NCBI GenBank assembly: GCA_035280345.1
Contig: DATEGA010000074.1
Location: 18,254 to 82,253, forward strand
DNA length: 64,000 bases
Origin: DASSJF01 sp035280345
Lineage (GTDB): Bacteria; Sysuimicrobiota; Sysuimicrobiia; Sysuimicrobiales; Segetimicrobiaceae
Direction of reading: 5' to 3'
The position numbers and the translations under genes were made by a program. Below, one piece after another: positions 56,237-63,307 of the stretch; position 1 is the first letter of the stretch; each line of letters starts with the position of its first letter. The notes under the pieces were generated by a model. The model saw only the letters and a program-made list of their open reading frames with translations, ran no database searches and was not told where the DNA came from.

Positions 56237-57742
56237 ATGAACCGGATCACGATCGACACGACGCGGCGGATGGGCCGCGTGGACCGGGCGATCTTCAGCG
56301 GTTTCGTCGAACACCTCGGCCGCTGCATTTACGGCGGAATCTTCGAGGAAGGCTCACCGCTCAGTGACGCGCAGGGTTTCCGCCGCGACGTGCTGGACGC
56401 GCTGCGACCGCTGCAAATGCCGGTGCTGCGCTGGCCGGGCGGCAATTTCGTGAGCGGCTACCATTGGACAGACGGCATCGGGCCGGCGGCGGACCGCCCG
56501 CGGCGAATGGAGCTTGCCTGGCACGGTGAGGAGCCCAACCGCTTCGGCACCGACGAGTTCATCGCGTACTGCCGCGAACTCGGTACAGAGCCGTTCATCG
56601 TGGTCAACATGGGGTCCGGCACGATGGACGAGGCCCAGGCGTGGGTCGAGTACTGCAACGGCACGGGGAACACGCACTGGGCCAACCTCCGGCGCCGGCA
56701 TGGCCATGCGGAGCCTTATGGGGTGAAGTACTGGGGCCTCGGCAACGAGATGTACGGTGCCTGGCAGATCGGCGCCCGAAGCGCTGAGGACTACGTCCGC
56801 GCGGCGCGGCAGTTCGCCCTCGTGATGAAGCTGACGGATCCCAACATTCAGCTCGTCGGCTGCGGGCACGACGGCTGGAGCGAGTGGGACCGGATTGTGC
56901 TGGACGGCATCGGCGATCTCGTCGACTACCATTCGATCCATCTGTACACCGGTAGTCGGGACTATTACACAAACGTCTTTCACCCTCACCAAGCCGACCG
57001 CGCTGTGCGCATCTGCGAAGCGTTGATCGAGCGGGTCCGCTACGAGCGGCGAATCGCGCACCCCATCCACATCGCATACGACGAGTGGAACGTCTGGTAT
57101 CGGGAGCGCAGCCCGGAAGCCCGCCGGTCCGGCCTCGAGGAGCGGTACGATCTGGCGGACGCCCTGGCCGTGGCGACCTACCTCAACATCTTCATCCGGC
57201 ACTGCCGCAGCGTGCGCATGGCCAACCTGGCCCAGATGGTGAACGTCATCGCCCCCGTGATGACGAACCGGCAGGGACTCTTCCTGCAGACGATCTACCA
57301 CCCGCTCCGCCTGTACGCGGAGCATACCGGCGCCGTCGCGCTCGACCCGCATGTAGAAGGCGAAAGGTATACGCTCGCCCCGGACAACGAGGACTTCACG
57401 AACCGGACGTGGCGAGTCGCCGACCTGGGACCGTTCGACCTGTTGGACGCGGCGGCCACCTGCGATGCGGCGGGCCGCGACGTCACACTCGCGGTCGTCA
57501 ATCGCGACCCCGCGCGGGACCTCCCGGCGACGGTGCGCGTGTCGGACGCCGCGATCAGCTCGGCTGTCCGGGCATACGAAGTCAACGGCCGCGCCCCGGA
57601 GGCCCTGAACAGCTTCGAGGAGCCGCGGGCGGTCGACGTGCGCGAGCGCCGTCCGGAGACCGAGCCCACCGGCGAGTTGCGCTACAGGTTCCCCGCGCAC
57701 TCGGTCACGGTGCTGCGGCTGCCGGTGAGCCCGCGGGGATAG
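56237..57742 (+). CDS. abfA: Alpha-L-arabinofuranosidase, GH51
   Basis: Retaining glycosidase of 501 residues that releases L-arabinose from arabino-oligosaccharides. The catalytic acid/base is Glu171 in WGLGNEMYG, and the nucleophile is Glu283 in IAYDEWNVW. The opening IDTTRRMGRVDRAIFSGFVE and HLGRCIYGGIFEEGSPLSD and the substrate stretch MPVLRWPGGNFVSGYHW are standard for intracellular GH51 enzymes, and there is no signal peptide. ATG 56237 follows GGCGGAGGAG. The C-terminal beta-sandwich ends AHSVTVLRLPV. It is first in an operon with a sugar importer, so imported arabinosides are hydrolysed in the cytoplasm. Confidence 0.95.
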   Translation: MNRITIDTTRRMGRVDRAIFSGFVEHLGRCIYGGIFEEGSPLSDAQGFRRDVLDALRPLQMPVLRWPGGNFVSGYHWTDGIGPAADRPRRMELAWHGEEPNRFGTDEFIAYCRELGTEPFIVVNMGSGTMDEAQAWVEYCNGTGNTHWANLRRRHGHAEPYGVKYWGLGNEMYGAWQIGARSAEDYVRAARQFALVMKLTDPNIQLVGCGHDGWSEWDRIVLDGIGDLVDYHSIHLYTGSRDYYTNVFHPHQADRAVRICEALIERVRYERRIAHPIHIAYDEWNVWYRERSPEARRSGLEERYDLADALAVATYLNIFIRHCRSVRMANLAQMVNVIAPVMTNRQGLFLQTIYHPLRLYAEHTGAVALDPHVEGERYTLAPDNEDFTNRTWRVADLGPFDLLDAAATCDAAGRDVTLAVVNRDPARDLPATVRVSDAAISSAVRAYEVNGRAPEALNSFEEPRAVDVRERRPETEPTGELRYRFPAHSVTVLRLPVSPRG

Positions 57743-57837
57743 ATCCCGGCCGGATACAGCGAACCGACGTTCCAACGTCTCTGGCCGAGACGGGGACGAA
57801 AGTTCGGCACCAGGATAACGAGGAAGGGGGAGTGACG

Positions 57838-59109
57838 ATGCGACGCGCGGCACGGAGGTGGACACGGCGGAGTCTTCTGCGCACCATGGGCGCGGCGGCC
57901 GCCGCGGGAGGAGCGGTCCGAATCTTCGGGGCGCCGGCGCATGTGCGCGCGGCGTCGAACGTCACCCTGGCGTTCTGGAACGGTCTCACCGGTCCCGACG
58001 GCCGGGTGATGGAAGGCATTGTCGCCGATTTCACGTCGCAGCACAAGGCCATCCGGATCGAGCAGCAGCAGCTGCAGTGGACCGACTTCCACACGAAGAT
58101 GCTGACCGCGATCCCGGCCGGGCAGGCGCCGGACGTCGCCATCATGCACACGTACGAGAAGCCGCGCTATGTCCAGAGCGGCGCGCTGACGGAGTTCTCC
58201 GAAACGGACCTCGCCGCGCTCGCCTTCCAAGCGAAGGACTTTACGCCCCGAGCATGGGAGGGCGGCATCTATCAGGGCAAGCGCTACTCGGTACCGCTCG
58301 ACATCCACGCGATGTGCCTCTTCATCAACAACACGCTCTTCAAGAGCGCCGGCCTCTGGGCCGGCGGCCGGCCCAAGGCGCCCAGCAGCCGCGCCGAGTT
58401 CCTGGACACCTGCAAAGTTCTGACGCACGGCGACCAGCACGGCGTCGGCTGGCTGCAGCGGGGCGTCGGCTGGGCGTTTCAGATGCTGTTGTGGCAGAAT
58501 GGGGGGGACATGTTCGACGCGCAGGGCGAGCCCACGCTCGACAGTCCCGCAGCCGTCGAGGCGATGCAGTTCATTCAGGATCTCAACGTCAAATACCACT
58601 ACACGCCCGAAGGAATCACCGGCAACCCGGCCGAGGCGTTTCAGACCGGCAAGATCGGGATGGCCGTGCACGGCGACTGGCTGACGCCGGCCTTCGTCGC
58701 GGCCAACATGGACTTCACCGTCGCGCCCGCGCCCACGTTCTTCAAGCAGCGGTCGGTGTGGGCGGGGTCTCACCAGTTCTACCTGCCGGTGCAGCGCCGC
58801 CCCGATCCCGCGAAGCGCGAGGCGGCCCTCGTATTCATCCGGTGGATCAGCGAGCACAGCATGGCGTGGGCTCAGGGCGGGCACATCCCGGCCCGGGCGG
58901 GGCTGACCGCGACGCCCGGCTTCAAGGCGCGCAAACAGGCGGCGCTGCTGGCCGATGCGCCCTACTGGCACTTCATGCCGGCGGTCCCGAAGATCCTGGT
59001 GGAGGAGAGCCTCATCACCGCGGCCCAGGAGCAGATCTTTCTCGGCCGCGCTACACCCAAGGACGCGCTCACTGCGCTGAACGATCAGATCAAGCGCGCG
59101 CGCATTTGA
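57838..59109 (+). CDS. Sugar-type ABC transporter substrate-binding protein (family 1), arabinoside importer
   Basis: Periplasmic receptor of 423 residues. ATG 57838 follows GGAAGGGGGAG; a GTG two codons earlier is possible. A twin-arginine signal is clear (WTRRSLLRTMGAAAAAGGAV). The mature part has VTLAFWNGLTGPDGRVMEGI, APDVAIMHTYEKPRYVQSGA and GGDMFDAQGEPTLDSPAAVE, the CUT1 (UgpB/MalE-like) pattern. Permeases follow at 59180 and 60122, and the GH51 gene precedes it by 95 bases, so an arabino-oligosaccharide is the likely ligand. No ATPase gene is in the operon. Confidence 0.93.
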   Translation: MRRAARRWTRRSLLRTMGAAAAAGGAVRIFGAPAHVRAASNVTLAFWNGLTGPDGRVMEGIVADFTSQHKAIRIEQQQLQWTDFHTKMLTAIPAGQAPDVAIMHTYEKPRYVQSGALTEFSETDLAALAFQAKDFTPRAWEGGIYQGKRYSVPLDIHAMCLFINNTLFKSAGLWAGGRPKAPSSRAEFLDTCKVLTHGDQHGVGWLQRGVGWAFQMLLWQNGGDMFDAQGEPTLDSPAAVEAMQFIQDLNVKYHYTPEGITGNPAEAFQTGKIGMAVHGDWLTPAFVAANMDFTVAPAPTFFKQRSVWAGSHQFYLPVQRRPDPAKREAALVFIRWISEHSMAWAQGGHIPARAGLTATPGFKARKQAALLADAPYWHFMPAVPKILVEESLITAAQEQIFLGRATPKDALTALNDQIKRARI

Positions 59110-59179
59110 ACTGCGGGCTAACGGCCCCCACTCACGGACTTCGGGCGGCACGGCGCCCCAGGCACCGGGGGACGCCGGC

Positions 59180-60118
59180 ATGACGCCCTCCGCCGCGGTT
59201 CCCTCCGCCGCGTTGCCGCCGGCCGCCATCCGGCCGGCCCGCGCGGCGGGGCACCGGCACGAGACGTGGACCGCCTACGCGCTGCTCGCGCCGTACCTCG
59301 CGGCGTTTGCCGCGTTCATGGTGGTCCCGTCGGCCTACGGCCTGTACTTGAGTTTCACCGATTTCCGGCTCGGGAGCGTCCACCCGCGCTGGACCGGCCT
59401 CGACAACTTCGCCTACGTGCTGACCGACCCGCTGTTCCGGACCACGGTCGGCAACACCGTTGTCTTTGTGCTCGAGAGCACCCCGGCGCTGATCGTCATC
59501 CCGCTGGCCCTCGCCGTCGCGCTTAACCAGCGAATGCCGTGGCGGGCGTTTTTCCGTGGAACGTTCTTCTTGCCGTTCACCCTCTCTGTCTCGATCGTCA
59601 GCATCTGCTGGTGGTGGCTGCTCGACCCCAATTTCGGGCCGGTGTACTTCTACCTGAAGGCGCTGGGCTTTCGTCCGCCGCCGTGGATCAGCAGTCCGCC
59701 GCTCGCGATGGCCGGCGTAGTGGCTGCCACCGTCTGGTGGACCGCCGGCTACAACATGGTGCTGTTCCTGGCGGGGCTGCAGGATATTCCGGCGCATCTG
59801 TACGAAGCCGCGCGCATCGATGGCGCGGGCGGCTGGCGGCAGTTCCGCTCCGTGACACTGCCGCTGCTGCGCCCGACGATGCTGTTCGTCATCGTGATCC
59901 AGCTGATCGCCTCATTCCAGGTCTTCGGCCAGGTCTATGTGATGACGAGCGGTGGTCCGGGGAACGCGACCCGTACGGTGATCCAGTACGTGTACGAGAC
60001 CGCGTTCGTCCAGCTGCAGCTGTCGGAGGGCGCGGCAGCGGCGTGGCTGTTGTTCCTCATCATTCTCGTGTTCAGCCTCGCGCAGTTCCGGCTGTTCTCG
60101 GGCCACACCGAGTACTAA
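59180..60118 (+). CDS. Sugar-type ABC transporter permease, MalF/UgpA-like
   Basis: Channel subunit of the arabinoside importer, 312 residues from ATG 59180. After an Ala/Pro-rich leader it shows TAYALLAPYLAAFAAFMVVP as first helix, LSFTDFRLGSVHPRWTGLDN, the EAA loop LYEAARIDGAGGWRQFRSVT and GQVYVMTSGGPGNATRTVIQ, typical of the family. It starts 70 bases after the receptor gene; the gap holds no recognisable element. The partner permease starts 3 bases after its stop. Confidence 0.94.
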   Translation: MTPSAAVPSAALPPAAIRPARAAGHRHETWTAYALLAPYLAAFAAFMVVPSAYGLYLSFTDFRLGSVHPRWTGLDNFAYVLTDPLFRTTVGNTVVFVLESTPALIVIPLALAVALNQRMPWRAFFRGTFFLPFTLSVSIVSICWWWLLDPNFGPVYFYLKALGFRPPPWISSPPLAMAGVVAATVWWTAGYNMVLFLAGLQDIPAHLYEAARIDGAGGWRQFRSVTLPLLRPTMLFVIVIQLIASFQVFGQVYVMTSGGPGNATRTVIQYVYETAFVQLQLSEGAAAAWLLFLIILVFSLAQFRLFSGHTEY

Positions 60119-60121
60119 GCG

Positions 60122-60994
60122 ATGACGGCCGATGCCGCGGCGCTGCGACGGGGTCGCCTGCCCCGGCCGGCCCGGCGGCTGCTCCGCGTCGGGGTGGCGG
60201 CGCTCGCCGTGCTGGCGGCGGTGTGGCTGCTGCCGCTGGTGTGGATCGCCGTGACGGCGTTCAAGCCCGCGCCGGAGATCATCCGGCTGCCAGTCCGGTG
60301 GCTCCCGGCGCATCCGACGCTGCACAACTTCGGCGTGGCGCTGACGACCAACCGCACGGCGTCGATCGGCCGCGCGTTCCTGAACAGCACGATCGTGGCG
60401 TTCAGCGAGACCGTCGTAACGCTGGCGGTCGACGCGACGGCCGGGTACGCTTTGGCGCGCCTGCAGTTCCCGGGCCGTCGCCTCGTCTTTGCGGTCGTCG
60501 TTGCGAGCATCATGGTGCCGTTTCAGGTCACGCTCGTCCCGCTGTACCTCATGTTTGAACAGGTGGGCTGGCTCAACACCTACCAGGCGCTGGTGTTGCC
60601 GGGTCTCTCCCGGGCGTTCGGCGTCTTCCTGATGCGGCAGTTCTTCCTCGCCCTGCCGCGAGATCTTTCGGACGCGGCGCGGATCGACGGCGCGGGACCA
60701 TTCATCATTTTTGCGCGGGTCGCGCTGCCGCTCGTGCGGCCGGCCCTCGCCGCGCTCGGCATCTTCACTTTCCTGCGCAGCTGGAACGAGTTTACCTGGC
60801 CCCTCATCGTCATCAGCCGCAACGATATGATGACGCTGCCCGTGGCGCTCTCCAGGCTGTTGGGGTCGTTTTTTGTCGAGTACGGGATCGTCATGGCCGG
60901 CGCGATGCTAGCGGCCCTGCCGCTGATCGCCGTCTTCTTTATCGCCCAACGGCAGATTATTGAGGGCGTCGCCCTGACGGGGCTGAAGGAGTGA
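60122..60994 (+). CDS. Sugar-type ABC transporter permease, MalG/UgpE-like
   Basis: Second channel subunit of the arabinoside importer, 290 residues from ATG 60122. AVLAAVWLLPLVWIAVTAFK is the first helix, the EAA loop is LSDAARIDGAGPFIIFARVA, and the C-terminus IEGVALTGLKE is standard. Its stop overlaps the GTG start of the IclR gene (GTGA at 60991-60994), so regulator production is coupled to importer translation. Confidence 0.94.
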   Translation: MTADAAALRRGRLPRPARRLLRVGVAALAVLAAVWLLPLVWIAVTAFKPAPEIIRLPVRWLPAHPTLHNFGVALTTNRTASIGRAFLNSTIVAFSETVVTLAVDATAGYALARLQFPGRRLVFAVVVASIMVPFQVTLVPLYLMFEQVGWLNTYQALVLPGLSRAFGVFLMRQFFLALPRDLSDAARIDGAGPFIIFARVALPLVRPALAALGIFTFLRSWNEFTWPLIVISRNDMMTLPVALSRLLGSFFVEYGIVMAGAMLAALPLIAVFFIAQRQIIEGVALTGLKE

Positions 60995-61881
60995 GCGGCG
61001 GGTCCGAGCAGCCCCTACGGAGGCAGGCCGCGCCGAGGCTCGTGCCGGCGCTCGCGAGAGCGCTCGACATCCTCGAGGCTGTGCGCGACGCCGCGTCGCC
61101 GCCGGCGATTCCGGAAATCGTCGCGCGGCTCGGTCTGCCGCGCAGCACCGTCCACGACCTTGTGACCACCCTCGCGGCGCGGGGCTACCTGCAGCCGGCG
61201 GACGGCAAGCCGCATCACTTCGTCCTCGGCCTCCGCTCGTGGGAGCTCGGTGGCGCCTACGCCGCGTCGCTCGACCTACCGAGGGAAGCACTGCAGGCGG
61301 CGCGGGCCGTGTCGGACGCCTGCGGCGAGACCGTTCACGTCGCCGTGCTCGACCACACGCAGGTGGTCTATATCGCCAAGGTGGACGGCACGTACGCCGT
61401 GCGCATGGTTTCGGCCGTCGGCCGCCGTCTGCCAGCGCACTGCACCGCGGTCGGCAAGATGCTGCTTTCAACGCTCTCCGACGAGAAGCTAGCGGCGTGT
61501 TACCGGCGCGGGAAGAGGCTGCCGGCGATGACGCCCAACAGCCTCACCTCGCTCGAGCGCCTCCGCCGCGAGCTGGGCGCGATTCGTCAACGCGGGCTGG
61601 CGTTCGACGACTGCGAATCCAATCTCGACGTGCGGTGCGTCGCGGCGCCGGTGTACGATCGTGACGGGACCATGGTCGCCGCGATGAGCGCCTCCGTCCC
61701 GGTGAGCCGGATGGGCGCGAGATGCCAGCAGACGCTCGCGCGGCTCATTCGGGAGGGCGCGCAGGCGCTGTCGACGCGGCTCGGCTTCAACGCCCAACCA
61801 CGGCCCGCACCCCGGACCCGCCGAATTGCGAATGGGATGGTCCACCCTGGCACGGGCAGCCGCCCTGATCGCCCGCCATAA
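60991..61881 (+). CDS. IclR family transcriptional regulator
   Basis: A 296-residue repressor or activator, last gene of the arabinoside cassette. The N-terminal winged helix-turn-helix contains VPALARALDILEAVRDAAS and IPEIVARLGLPRSTVHDLVT. The GAF-like ligand domain runs from about residue 90 (WELGGAYAASLDLPREALQA) to LAFDDCESNLDVRCVAAPVY, the IclR signature. A basic, Pro-rich tail of about 30 residues extends beyond the usual end. GTG 60991 overlaps the permease stop. It probably senses arabinose or a derivative and binds the palindrome at 56196-56215. Confidence 0.92.
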   Translation: MSGGSEQPLRRQAAPRLVPALARALDILEAVRDAASPPAIPEIVARLGLPRSTVHDLVTTLAARGYLQPADGKPHHFVLGLRSWELGGAYAASLDLPREALQAARAVSDACGETVHVAVLDHTQVVYIAKVDGTYAVRMVSAVGRRLPAHCTAVGKMLLSTLSDEKLAACYRRGKRLPAMTPNSLTSLERLRRELGAIRQRGLAFDDCESNLDVRCVAAPVYDRDGTMVAAMSASVPVSRMGARCQQTLARLIREGAQALSTRLGFNAQPRPAPRTRRIANGMVHPGTGSRPDRPP

Positions 61882-61974
61882 GCACCAGCGGTATGCACCG
61901 TGGGCGCTGTCGGGCGGCTGGTTGCGGCGCGATGAGGACCCGATCGGTGCGCGCCTTACAACCCTAGCAAATAC

Positions 61975-62049
61975 TGGAGCCGGCGATCGGATTTGAACCG
62001 ATGACCTGCGCATTACGAATGCGCTGCTCTACCGCTGAGCTACGCCGGC
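61975..62049 (-). tRNA. tRNA-Thr (anticodon CGU)
   Basis: A complete 75-base tRNA with encoded CCA. Acceptor GCCGGCG pairs with CGCCGGC; D-arm GCTC/GAGC; anticodon arm GCGCA-TTCGTAA-TGCGC with anticodon CGT at the usual place; variable AGGTC; T-arm ATCGG-TTCAAAT-CCGAT; discriminator T. The gene decodes ACG. Its 3' end abuts the arabinoside cassette, and its 3' 45 bases are repeated at 56078-56122. It has its own promoter at 62066-62094. Confidence 0.95.
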
Positions 62050-62065
62050 CCGGCTGACAAAGCGG

Positions 62066-62094
62066 AGTATACACGAGGGTTGGCGAGCGGACAA
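62066..62094 (-). promoter_or_regulatory. Promoter of tRNA-Thr
   Basis: Reading leftward, TTGTCC (62094-62089), a 17-base spacer and TATACT (62071-62066) form a good sigma-70 promoter. Transcription would start about 10 bases before the tRNA 5' end at 62049, a normal leader length for RNase P processing. Confidence 0.75.
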
Positions 62095-62099
62095 CAGAA

Positions 62100-62124
62100 A
62101 CGGCCGGTCGACGCCTCCGGCCGT
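62100..62124 (-). terminator. Intrinsic terminator of the small basic protein gene
   Basis: ACGGCCGG (62100-62107) and CCGGCCGT (62117-62124) form a perfect 8-bp stem with a 9-base loop. Read leftward it is followed by TTCTGTTGTCC, a moderately T-rich tail, just after the stop of the gene at 62147. The tail overlaps the -35 of the tRNA promoter. Confidence 0.6.
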
Positions 62125-62146
62125 CATTTCACCTGCTGCGAAGCGG

Positions 62147-62341
62147 TTACGCCCGGCGCGAGCGCGCCTTCTTCTTCCTCGCCTTGCTCTTTGCCAGACG
62201 GGCCCGAACGCCCATCATCGCAATGCGCCGCCGCTCCGTCGCGCTGAGACGAAGGGCTCTGGCGCGCCCCCCCTTGCTGCCCAGCTCTGCCCAAATGCTG
62301 GTCGTCTTCTTGCGCCGCCTCCGGCTTGCGGGCCGTGTCAT
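62147..62341 (-). CDS. Small, very basic, Ala/Arg/Lys-rich hypothetical protein
   Basis: A 64-residue protein with an ATG at 62341 and AGGAG nine bases upstream; a hairpin terminator follows at 62124-62100, so it looks like a complete single-gene transcript. The core ELGSKGGRARALRLSATERR then RIAMMGVRARLAKSKARKKK recalls a group of small bacterial proteins with a GGRARA..LSpeeRrriA pattern of unknown role. The charge suggests nucleic-acid binding, but no fold can be named. It lies between tRNA-Thr and the STAS protein and is transcribed away from the latter. Confidence 0.65.
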   Translation of the reverse strand: MTRPASRRRRKKTTSIWAELGSKGGRARALRLSATERRRIAMMGVRARLAKSKARKKKARSRRA

Positions 62342-62562
62342 CAATCGAATCTCCTAGCTCCCCCGCGATCATTCTAACTTGGCGGCCAGAAAACGGTCAA
62401 CAGACCGCTGGGGCCTCACGGCTGCTTAGAACTTACCCTGCCCCGCGACACCGCTCTGCCTTCCCGCGCTTCCGGCCGAGCGTGGCCAAATGCTGGCTTT
62501 CCTCTCAGCCATCACTGACGCAATCACTCATCCGTCTCATCAGACTGAGCGTAAAAATGATA

Positions 62563-62582
62563 ACTTAGCCGCTAAGTATAAT
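62563..62582 (+). promoter_or_regulatory. Promoter element with palindrome upstream of the STAS gene
   Basis: A perfect -10 TATAAT (62577-62582) overlaps by one base the end of an inverted repeat ACTTAG-CCG-CTAAGT (62563-62577) that covers the spacer side. No good -35 hexamer is present at 16-18 bases, so activation or a different sigma factor may be involved. Transcripts would have a leader of about 75 bases. The rest of 62342-62562 shows nothing I can support. Confidence 0.5.
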
Positions 62583-62664
62583 GTGGCGGAAGGGAAAGGG
62601 TCATAAAACCGGCGAAGGAGTGCATAAGCAAAGGGGGCGTTTTGACGGGGGGAGAACACGGCTC

Positions 62665-63042
62665 ATGGTAGTGGCGTCGCACTGGTCGAACCAACTACAG
62701 TGCCGGCGGGAGGATCGCGACGGCGCGGTCTGCGTGATCCTCTCCGGTGAGCTCGACCTGGCGAGCATCGCCGCGCTGCAGGTACAGTTCAAGGCGCTCG
62801 CGCAGCGCGACGACGACATCATCGTCGACATGGGCGGGCTCCGGTACATCGACTCCTCCGGAGCCAAGGCGCTGCTGGACGCGAACCGGCTCTTCGGACG
62901 GAGCAGACGCCGGCTCGTGATGGCGAACGTTCAGCCACTGGCGCGGCGGATCATCGATGTGATGGGACTCGAGCAGGCGATTCCAATCTTCTCAACGGTG
63001 GACGCCGCCCTGGAGCACCTTCGGAGCACCAAGGAGTCTTAA
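62665..63042 (+). CDS. STAS-domain anti-sigma factor antagonist (SpoIIAA/RsbV-like)
   Basis: A 125-residue single STAS domain. Landmarks are VCVILSGELDLASIAALQVQ and the phosphorylation loop IIVDMGGLRYIDSSGAKALL, where Ser65 is the expected target of an anti-sigma kinase. The C-terminus RRIIDVMGLEQAIPIFSTVD is standard. ATG 62665 follows GGGGGGAG; in-frame codons back to 62581 would add 28 residues unlike the family and would start on the -10 box. No kinase, phosphatase or sigma gene is in the window, so its partner switch components must be elsewhere. Confidence 0.88.
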   Translation: MVVASHWSNQLQCRREDRDGAVCVILSGELDLASIAALQVQFKALAQRDDDIIVDMGGLRYIDSSGAKALLDANRLFGRSRRRLVMANVQPLARRIIDVMGLEQAIPIFSTVDAALEHLRSTKES

Positions 63043-63076
63043 ACGGGCCGGACTCTCAACCCCGTGGCGCGGCGCG

Positions 63077-63283
63077 CTACCTGCGCCAGTGCTCCATCAA
63101 AAGCAGGACGCCGGCAATCAGCGCGATGATGCCGGTGAGGCTGCCGAAGCCCCGAAACAAGAAGAGTCCGGACGATTCAAGCCCGACCAGGATCAGGTAG
63201 ACCGCGAGCAGGAACATCCCCCAGTTGGCGATGCGCACTCCCAACCCCCTCAGCCACAGAGACGTCGCGGCCGCCAGTACCAT
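63077..63283 (-). CDS. Small two- to three-helix membrane protein
   Basis: A 68-residue hydrophobic protein (ATG 63283, or a GTG one codon earlier). About two helices are visible, ANWGMFLLAVYLILVGLESS and GSLTGIIALIAGVLLLMEHW, ending in RR. The pattern resembles small inner-membrane proteins annotated only as hypothetical. It lies 24 bases after the gamma-glutamyltransferase gene on the same strand and may be its cotranscribed partner; convergent with the STAS gene (34-base gap). Function unknown. Confidence 0.65.
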   Translation of the reverse strand: MVLAAATSLWLRGLGVRIANWGMFLLAVYLILVGLESSGLFLFRGFGSLTGIIALIAGVLLLMEHWRR

Positions 63284-63307
63284 CACGCAACCGCGCTTGA
63301 CTTGCGG

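Larger units (their letters stand above)
56078..61974. mobile_element. Putative tRNA-Thr-bounded integrated metabolic cassette (no integrase)
   Basis: A 5.9-kb block holding GH51 arabinofuranosidase, sugar-type SBP, two permeases and an IclR regulator, all on one strand. It lies between the 3' end of intact tRNA-Thr(CGU) and a 45-bp direct repeat of that end. The orientation fits integration at the tRNA with reconstitution of the gene. No recombinase, transposase or plasmid gene is inside, so it would be a degenerate or mobilisable element. A decayed duplicate tRNA gene is the alternative explanation. Confidence 0.5.

Noticed and set aside
55251..62146. An integrase or transposase associated with the tRNA-bounded cassette
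   Set aside because: I looked for recombinase or transposase motifs in all frames near both borders and saw none, so none is claimed.
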